A stretch of 64,000 nucleotides of DNA, from contig NZ_JBGFSJ010000001.1 in NCBI RefSeq assembly GCF_041365695.1, forward strand, positions 248,001 through 312,000, written 5' to 3'. Origin of the DNA: Rhodosalinus sp041365695 (GTDB lineage Bacteria; Pseudomonadota; Alphaproteobacteria; Rhodobacterales; Rhodobacteraceae). Under the pieces are notes generated by a model that worked only from the letters and a program-made list of their open reading frames with translations, had not been told where the DNA came from and did no database searches. Shown here one piece after another: positions 58,487-64,000 of this stretch (position 1 is the first letter of the stretch; each line of letters opens with the position of its first letter). Both the position numbers and the translations under genes were made by a program.

Positions 58487-58840
58487 TCAGCGGCGCTCAC
58501 GGCGGTCGCCGCGTTCGTCGCGCTTCTGCATCTGGACCGAGGGACCCTCGTCATGGGTGTCGACCTTGATGGTCAGCACGCGCATCACGTCGTCGTGCAG
58601 ACGCATCAGGCGCTCCATTTCCTGGATGGCCGCGGCGGGCGAGTTCGTCCGCATGAAGCCGTAATGGCCCTTGCGGTTCTTGTTGATCTTGTAGGCCATC
58701 GTCTTGACACCCCAGTACTCGGTGTCGACGACCTGGCCCCCGTTGTCCGCCAGGACGGTGCCGAAATGCTCGATGAGCCCCTCGGCCTGCGCGTTCGAAA
58801 GATCCTGACGCGCGATCAGGACATGCTCGTAAAGCGGCAT
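58487..58840 (-). CDS. rpsF: 30S ribosomal protein S6
   Basis: A 117-residue S6, first gene of rpsF-rpsR-rplI. The start MPLYEHVLIARQDLS and the TEYWGVKTMAYKINKNRKGHY core are typical, with a charged tail (QKRDERGDRRERR). The 58841-59110 region upstream is the divergent promoter area shared with the small membrane protein gene. Confidence 0.96.
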   Translation of the reverse strand: MPLYEHVLIARQDLSNAQAEGLIEHFGTVLADNGGQVVDTEYWGVKTMAYKINKNRKGHYGFMRTNSPAAAIQEMERLMRLHDDVMRVLTIKVDTHDEGPSVQMQKRDERGDRRERR

Positions 58841-59110
58841 GCGTGCTCCGTTTCTGTTCAGGCGCATTTCATAGGGCCGGGCGATCTGCTTCCGCGCCCC
58901 GACCCACGAGAGACTGCGCGGCAAAAGAGTGCTTGCGCGGAAGGCGTGTCCCTTGCCACGGATCGACCCTCGGCGCAAGTCCGGCACCCCGGGGAAACGC
59001 CGCCGCGCGCGCGGCGCGTCATCGTCGCGGCCTTGCCCCGCATGTGCCCAAAATTCGACGCAGTGTTGAATGAGCTTGGTGGACACAAGACGAGCCACGG
59101 AGGATGAGTG

Positions 59111-59323
59111 ATGTCGCTTACCGATCTTCAGAACGCCCGGCCGACGCCGCAGGGCCTCAACCGTCTTTTCTGCAGGGTGCTGGGGGTGGCGCTTCTCACC
59201 GCGGCTGCCGGGCTCTGGGTGCTGCCGGGATCCCTCTTCGCCATGGAAACGCTGCTGTTGAAGTTCGGGCTCACGCTCTTCCTGCTTGGCGGCAGCGCGA
59301 CGCTTCTGGCCGCCCCGCGCTGA
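59111..59323 (+). CDS. Small two-helix membrane protein (70 aa)
   Basis: A 70-residue protein with two hydrophobic helices (VLGVALLTAAAGLWVLPGS and LLLKFGLTLFLLGGSATLL) and a short polar start. No family is recognised. ATG 59111 is chosen because GGAGG (59099-59103) lies 7 bp upstream. It sits between rpsF and fabD and may be co-transcribed with fabD. Confidence 0.65.
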   Translation: MSLTDLQNARPTPQGLNRLFCRVLGVALLTAAAGLWVLPGSLFAMETLLLKFGLTLFLLGGSATLLAAPR

Positions 59324-59393
59324 GGCGCCGCCTCGGCCGTTGCGCCCTCTCGCCGCGCCCGCTATCTGGGCGCGGGATTGAAGGGAGGGCCGC

Positions 59394-60326
59394 ATGAGCC
59401 GGGCATTCGTATTTCCAGGACAGGGCGCGCAGACCATCGGCATGGGGCGCGCGCTGGCCGAGGCCTACCCCGCCGCGCAAGCGGTCTTCGACGAGGTGGA
59501 CGAGGCGCTGGGCGAGCGGCTGTCGCACCTCGTCTGGGAGGGCGACGCCGGGGAACTGACCCTCACCCGAAACGCGCAGCCCGCGCTCATGGCGACATCG
59601 CTCGCCGCGATGCGCGCGCTCGAGGCGGAGGGCGTCGCCGTGACGTCCGCGGCCTACGTCGCCGGCCATTCCCTTGGTGAATATTCCGCGATGGCCGCCG
59701 CCCGCGCGCTTTCGGTCGCCGACGCGGCGCGGCTCCTGCGCCGGCGCGGAGAGGCGATGCAGCGCGCGGTGCCGGTGGGCGAGGGTGCGATGGCGGCGCT
59801 GCTCGGCCTCGATCTCGACGCCGCGCGGGCCGTGGCGGCCGAGGCCGCCCGGGGCGAGGTGTGCGAGGCCGCGAACGACAACGACCCCGCGCAGGTGGTG
59901 ATCTCGGGGCACAAGGCGGCGGTGGAGCGCGCGGTGGAGATCGCGAAGGCGCGCGGGGCGAAGCGCGCCGTGCTGCTGCCCGTCTCCGCGCCCTTCCACT
60001 GCGCGCTGATGGCGCCCGCGGCCGAGGAGATGGCCGAGGCGCTCGCCGGCGTGGAGATCGCGCCGCCCGCCGTGCCGCTCGTGGCCAATGTCCGCGCAGA
60101 GGCCGTCACCGACCCCGACGAGATCCGCCGCCTGCTGGTCGAGCAGGTGACCGGCGCGGTGCGCTGGCGCGAGTCCGTGGCCTGGATGGCCGGCGCGGGC
60201 GTCGACGAGTTCTGGGAGATCGGCGCCGGCAAGGCGCTTTCGGGCATGATCCGGCGCATCGCGCGCGAGGCGGGCACGAAACAGGTCGGCACCCCCGAGG
60301 AGGTGCAGGCGGTTTCTCAGAACTAA
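59394..60326 (+). CDS. fabD: Malonyl-CoA:ACP transacylase
   Basis: A 310-residue enzyme that moves the malonyl group from CoA to ACP to start each round of fatty acid synthesis. The catalytic Ser93 is in GHSLGEYSA, the N-terminal FPGQGAQ loop is present, and the catalytic His lies in VSAPFHCALM. In related genomes fabG follows directly. Here about 3.2 kb of minus-strand genes intervene. Confidence 0.97.
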   Translation: MSRAFVFPGQGAQTIGMGRALAEAYPAAQAVFDEVDEALGERLSHLVWEGDAGELTLTRNAQPALMATSLAAMRALEAEGVAVTSAAYVAGHSLGEYSAMAAARALSVADAARLLRRRGEAMQRAVPVGEGAMAALLGLDLDAARAVAAEAARGEVCEAANDNDPAQVVISGHKAAVERAVEIAKARGAKRAVLLPVSAPFHCALMAPAAEEMAEALAGVEIAPPAVPLVANVRAEAVTDPDEIRRLLVEQVTGAVRWRESVAWMAGAGVDEFWEIGAGKALSGMIRRIAREAGTKQVGTPEEVQAVSQN

Positions 60327-60357
60327 AGGTAAGCAAAAAAACCGAAGCAGAAGTACT

Positions 60358-61130
60358 TCAAGTATTTTTTAGAGACTTCGGCAGTCTATGTGCGATCCCA
60401 GCGGCTGGCTCAAGAGGCAGACGATCATATAGGAATCGTGGACTAACAGCGTTGAAATCTAAGTTGATATACTCCGAAACAATTTTCTCGTAGTTGTCAC
60501 TTAGCAGGGTGTTCTCCGGTTTCAAATTATGAACGACGCATAACCCGGTTTTTTCAGCGTCGAGAAGATGTATTTCAAGGTCAGGACGGTGATCCAAAAG
60601 TGCGACCACAGTCTTCCAAACATCTCCGGTCCACGGACGTTTGGCGGCAAGCTCACCTAGGTCTCGACTTGCCATTGCTTTTGTCGAAGGGCATACGTCG
60701 TGCAGCATGATTATGCCTTTCGGGTCCATAGCCGCTTCACAATTCAAGAAGTCTCTTAGCGCAAATTCGAAGTGATGCATGCCATCGATAAAGGCTATAT
60801 CAGGTTTGGCCTCGATGCGGCGAAGACAATTCCTGGAAAAAATTCGTCGCTTGTCATCTGAAAGAAGTGCATTTCTTCAGCTTCCCGGAAAACGGGGTTC
60901 GAAATCCCAAACTCTGGATCAATTGCAATATAATTACAGCCAATTTTTGATAAAGATTTCCCGCTCCTGCTTCCAATTTCGAGATACCATTTTGCATTTT
61001 TTGCTTCGACTATTTCTGAAAGTGTAGCTAGATAGTGCTGCCCAGAAATTGTAGGAAACCCTGCATCATGCAACACTCTATTCACTCGCTGAAATTTAAG
61101 CGAAGAAAGCAGTTTAGAGATTTTTATCAT
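60358..61130 (-). pseudogene. Class I SAM methyltransferase with a frameshift in a T run
   Basis: Read as two frames: residues to MTSDEFF and then, shifted, SRNCLRRIEAKPDIAFIDG onward. The break is at the six-base run on the plus strand A60837-60842. Seven bases would restore one frame of about 257 residues. The methyltransferase pattern is clear: WYLEIGSRSGKSLSK (motif I), YIAIDPEFG, then IAFIDGMHHFEFALRDF and GIIMLHDVCPS. The region is AT-rich compared with its flanks. The start overlaps the stop of the upstream glycosyltransferase-like gene (ATGA). It may be a sequencing error, an inactive gene or a phase-variable tract. Confidence 0.75.
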
Positions 61131-62080
61131 TCAATTATGTCCAATAGCTGTTCGAGATCACGTGCCGTTCGTTTCGGGCTAATTAACGATGCAAGGTAGC
61201 GCATGCGATCGAGCGCCCTCTGCCATTGTTTCCCTCCGAATGCCATTTGTGCTGCCTCGAGGGCGCTTCGTACACTGTCTGAGTCTATTTTGTCCACGAG
61301 ATATGGGTAATCTGAGCCCAAAAGTGCTTCCGCGTCGTGGGCGGCACGATTAACCAATACCGGTACACAACAACGGGCTGCCGTTACCGCTTTTGTCAAA
61401 GGTTTGAAGACCTGAGTGTTCGCCGTTTGGGCTTGCGGCCGGATTGCATAATGAAAGTTTGCCTGTCCAAAAAGGGATAGTCGTTCGGTCATGGCCGGAT
61501 AGAGGCCTACGTCGACTACCTGAACACGTTCCGCAATCAGTTCGGGAAGGTGAGCATTTTTTGGATCCCCGAAGTAGGCTGGCCTTAACCGATCTGTGGG
61601 AGTGCTCGGGTTTTCCGGCAAGCGGTTATCGGGCTGGTGGAGCAGGAGCCCGCAGCGTGCGCCGCGGGCGTCCGAGGCGAGCAGGTAGTTGTCGAGGGCA
61701 TTTTTTTGGGCAAGGGAGCTTGCAATATGTAGGTCTACATGGCTGAAAGGAGTTTCCGTGATCGGCCGATCGATAGGATCATGTGCGATCATCAAGGCTT
61801 TGCCGCGTAAAAGTTCACGTCCACTTGGACTCAGGCGATCAATGGAGTCCTTGACGAAAATGAAAATCGCTCCGGCTGGACGGGTCTTTACCCAAATATA
61901 CTCTGCTGACTGAAGTGGAAATTTGGGGACGCGCATGATATTAAATGTGAACCGACCAGACCCATGGAGACGCATAATCTCGTTTAGCTGAAAGCAGCGC
62001 ATTTGGGTCGACCCAAGTCGTCTTGAACTGCCCGTGTATAAGAAGAACACAGGTATCGGTTGCTTGACGTTAGGTCTCAT
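61127..62080 (-). CDS. Glycosyltransferase-like protein (317 aa)
   Basis: A 317-residue soluble protein with a layout like GT-B glycosyltransferases: an N-terminal strand PIPVFFLYTGSSRRLGSTQMR and a C-terminal FKPLTKAVTAARCCVPVLV...LLGSDYPYLV region resembling the donor-binding half. The usual ExxxxxxxE motif is not clear, so the assignment is tentative. The gene is AT-rich compared with the rest of the window. It is coupled to the following methyltransferase gene by ATGA. Confidence 0.6.
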   Translation of the reverse strand: MRPNVKQPIPVFFLYTGSSRRLGSTQMRCFQLNEIMRLHGSGRFTFNIMRVPKFPLQSAEYIWVKTRPAGAIFIFVKDSIDRLSPSGRELLRGKALMIAHDPIDRPITETPFSHVDLHIASSLAQKNALDNYLLASDARGARCGLLLHQPDNRLPENPSTPTDRLRPAYFGDPKNAHLPELIAERVQVVDVGLYPAMTERLSLFGQANFHYAIRPQAQTANTQVFKPLTKAVTAARCCVPVLVNRAAHDAEALLGSDYPYLVDKIDSDSVRSALEAAQMAFGGKQWQRALDRMRYLASLISPKRTARDLEQLLDIIE

Positions 62081-62244
62081 AACGTACTCTGGCGAGATTT
62101 AGCATTTTTTGGAGTTTCAATTTCGTGGCTGGGTTTTGCGGATTTAAGAAGATGCTTCTCCCTAGTTGACTTGATCACGGAGGGGCAGACGGTTGATGGC
62201 AGGCTTGCGGGGCCGCAATGTGTGCGCTTTGGGGTGCTTTGTGG

Positions 62245-63333
62245 CTACCTGCGATTTGCTGTACCTAATAAAGAGATGACACGGTCGCGCAGAACGTCGA
62301 CAGAGTGCTTCTTCGCGAACGCGTGAAGCGTCTGGGGCGAAAACGAGGTGTCGAGGGCGTTCTGCATCTTGCGGGCGAGGTCGTCGGCGTCGTCCATCCG
62401 TGCGATCCGCCCGCAGCCCGAGCCTTCGAGCACTTCCACCGCGCCGGGCGTGTCGGTGGCGACGACCGGCGTGCCGTGGGCGAGCGATTCGATGATGACG
62501 TTCGGAAATCCCTCCCAGCGGGAGGGCAGAACCGTCAGGTCGGCGCGTCGATATTCGGAGTCCACGTCGGAGACGTGGCCGAGAAAGGTGACGTCCTGGG
62601 CGATGCCCAACCGTCGGGCCTGGCGTTCGAGCTGTTCCCGCAGCTTGCCGTCGCCGGCGATCCGCAGCCGCGCGTCGCGCGTGCGGCGCAGCCGTGCGAA
62701 GGCGTCGAGCAGGAGGCCCACGTTCTTCTGCTTCGTCAGCCGCGCGACGCACAGGATCGTCGGCGGGCCGTCCGGCGGCAGGCGCTCGGGCGGGGCGTCG
62801 GGCACGTCGACCGCGTTGCGGATCACGGTGATCCGCTCGCGCGGCACGCCCCACTTCTCGGCGATCTGCTCGGCCATGCTGTCGGTAAGCGCGATCACGT
62901 GATCGGCGCGGGCGTAGCCCTTGCGGAACAGATTCGCTTTGTAGGCGCGCACGGGCCAGAACCGCATTCGGTTGCGCTCCCACGTGTAATGCGCCTCGCG
63001 CAGGATCACGCGCGGTTGCGGGTCCACGCCGCGCAGGGCGAGCCGCAAGCCCAGCATGTTCGCCATGTCCACCACAAGGCAGATATCGGGGCGCGCGGCC
63101 TCGATGACCCTGCGAAGCCGCGGCCCCACCTGGATGTTGCGGCGCACGTTCAGGACCTCCAGGCGGACGAGATCGCGGCGCAGCCCGAACTGGTCCGCCT
63201 GGGGCGCGCGGCCGGTCGCCAGCGTGACCTCGTGCCCCGCCTCGGCGAGGATGTTCGCGTATTTCACCGCGTTCTTGCCGGCGCCGCCCGAAACGGCGCG
63301 GACATAGACGACGATGCGAAGGGGGCGCGGCAT
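62245..63333 (-). CDS. Glycosyltransferase family 4 (GT-B)
   Basis: A 362-residue glycosyltransferase. The N-terminal domain begins LRIVVYVRAVSGGAGKNAVKYANILAEAGHEVTLATG; the donor domain has VARLTKQKNVGLLLDAFARL, GDGKLREQLERQA and the E-x7-E motif EGFPNVIIE, followed by AHGTPVVATDTPGAVEVL. The GC content matches the chromosome, unlike the two genes beside it. ATG 63333 removes an unconvincing N-terminal extension. It probably works on surface polysaccharide. A 164-bp spacer separates it from the next gene. Confidence 0.88.
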   Translation of the reverse strand: MPRPLRIVVYVRAVSGGAGKNAVKYANILAEAGHEVTLATGRAPQADQFGLRRDLVRLEVLNVRRNIQVGPRLRRVIEAARPDICLVVDMANMLGLRLALRGVDPQPRVILREAHYTWERNRMRFWPVRAYKANLFRKGYARADHVIALTDSMAEQIAEKWGVPRERITVIRNAVDVPDAPPERLPPDGPPTILCVARLTKQKNVGLLLDAFARLRRTRDARLRIAGDGKLREQLERQARRLGIAQDVTFLGHVSDVDSEYRRADLTVLPSRWEGFPNVIIESLAHGTPVVATDTPGAVEVLEGSGCGRIARMDDADDLARKMQNALDTSFSPQTLHAFAKKHSVDVLRDRVISLLGTANRR

Positions 63334-63484
63334 GTGCACGGTCCGGATGGCTTGGCTGCGCGATACCGCCCGGCCGCGCGGGTTGCAAGTCGCGCGCACC
63401 GTCTTGCCGCGCGCCCGCGCCCTCGGTTAAGGCTCCGGGATCGGATCGCCGGGTGGGCGGTGTGTTTTTTGCTGGGAGGCGGGC

Positions 63485-64000
63485 ATGTTCGATCTGACGG
63501 GAAAGACGGCGCTCATCACGGGCGCCTCGGGCGGTATTGGCGGCGAGATCGCGCGCGCGATGCACGACGCGGGGGCCACGGTGGGGCTTTCGGGAACGCG
63601 GGAGGCGCCTCTTGCGGCGCTCGCCGAGGAGTTGGGCGCGCGGGCGCATGTGCTGACCTGCGACCTCTCCGACCCCGCGGCGGTGGACGCGCTGCCGAAG
63701 CGCGCGGCCGAGGCGATGGGCTCGGTGGACATCCTCGTGAACAACGCGGGCATCACCGCCGACAACCTTTTCATGCGCATGTCCGACGAGGAATGGGCGC
63801 GGGTGCTCGAGGTCAACCTGACTGCCGCGATGCGGCTTTGCCGCGGTGTCATGCGCGGCATGATGAAGGCGCGCTGGGGCCGCATCGTCTCGGTGGGCTC
63901 GGTAGTGGGGGCCATCGGCAACCTGGGCCAGGCCAATTACGCCGCGGCGAAGGCGGGCCTGGTGGGGCTGACGAAGTCGATCGCCCACGAGGTGGCGAGC
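63485..64000 (+). CDS. fabG: 3-oxoacyl-ACP reductase (partial at window edge)
   Basis: The first 172 codons of a short-chain dehydrogenase of the fatty acid synthesis type. The cofactor motif TGASGGIG (residues 12-19) and VNNAGITADN are present. The catalytic triad is visible as Ser139, Tyr152 and Lys156 (13 and 4 residues apart, as expected). It follows fabD in function but not in position. It continues beyond the window. Confidence 0.95.
   Translation, partial: MFDLTGKTALITGASGGIGGEIARAMHDAGATVGLSGTREAPLAALAEELGARAHVLTCDLSDPAAVDALPKRAAEAMGSVDILVNNAGITADNLFMRMSDEEWARVLEVNLTAAMRLCRGVMRGMMKARWGRIVSVGSVVGAIGNLGQANYAAAKAGLVGLTKSIAHEVAS

Noticed and set aside
60894..60908. A T-arm-like sequence (GGGGTTCGAAATCCC) suggesting a tRNA fragment or attachment site.
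   Set aside because: It lies within the methyltransferase coding region, with no matching acceptor or anticodon arms around it.

Overview
The window is 64 kb of GC-rich DNA from an alphaproteobacterium, most likely a marine Rhodobacteraceae (roseobacter-type) genome. The evidence is the gene content: a dddP DMSP lyase gene, an Entner-Doudoroff edd-eda pair, system I cytochrome c maturation (ccmABCDG), a three-gene TRAP transporter, a bpt N-end-rule transferase, a solo Hint-domain protein and a luxR-luxI pair. Genes are tightly packed, with many 4-bp start/stop overlaps. The visible exception in base composition is about 60.3-62.3 kb, which is clearly AT-richer. The sequence is a draft: 6193-6294 holds a homopolymer-flanked run of N, and two genes carry single-base frameshifts.

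Layout. 0-4 kb: the 3' end of a class A penicillin-binding protein, prfB, an amidase and a DUF2189 membrane protein. 4-8.3 kb (minus strand): a Rieske oxygenase coupled to a 71-residue unknown, then ilvB-ilvH behind a short ilv leader peptide and an intrinsic attenuator. 8.5-13 kb: a TRAP operon (binding protein, DctQ, very long DctM). 13-15.5 kb (minus): bpt, an RDD protein, DUF2852 with two operator-like palindromes, and a YbaK-family deacylase. 15.6-18.6 kb: glnE and a small unknown. 18.6-21.2 kb (minus): edd-eda with a LacI-type operator. 21.6-26 kb: a small lipoprotein, an RlmI-type methyltransferase coupled to a PIN-domain protein, serS and a secreted trypsin-like protease. 26-33 kb: yajC-secD-secF, a TauE-type permease, a Mth938-like protein and ccmABCDG. 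33-42 kb: acnA, divergent DUF1223, an LpxL-type acyltransferase, a DMT permease, fliG, a tiny secreted cysteine protein and purB. 41.7-49.3 kb: a hydrolase-OsmC fusion, three tandem palindromes, dddP, a methyltransferase coupled to an HODM-type (DUF3445) gene, MltB and unknowns. 49.4-53 kb: glnB-glnA and the NAD(P)H-hydrate repair enzyme. 53-60 kb: a Hint protein, tRNA-Leu, tig, luxR-luxI, an XRE regulator, rpsF-rpsR-rplI and fabD. 60.3-63.3 kb: a three-gene glycosyltransferase/methyltransferase islet lying between fabD and fabG, genes that are normally adjacent.

Themes. Nitrogen control is represented by three linked parts: glutamine synthetase, its PII partner and its adenylyltransferase GlnE. 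Branched-chain amino acid synthesis shows classical attenuation. Carbon flow through edd-eda appears to be under a LacI-family repressor. Protein export (YajC-SecD-SecF) sits next to haem export and cytochrome c maturation. DMSP cleavage, AHL quorum sensing and TRAP uptake fit a marine, algae-associated lifestyle. That lifestyle is inferred from gene content alone.
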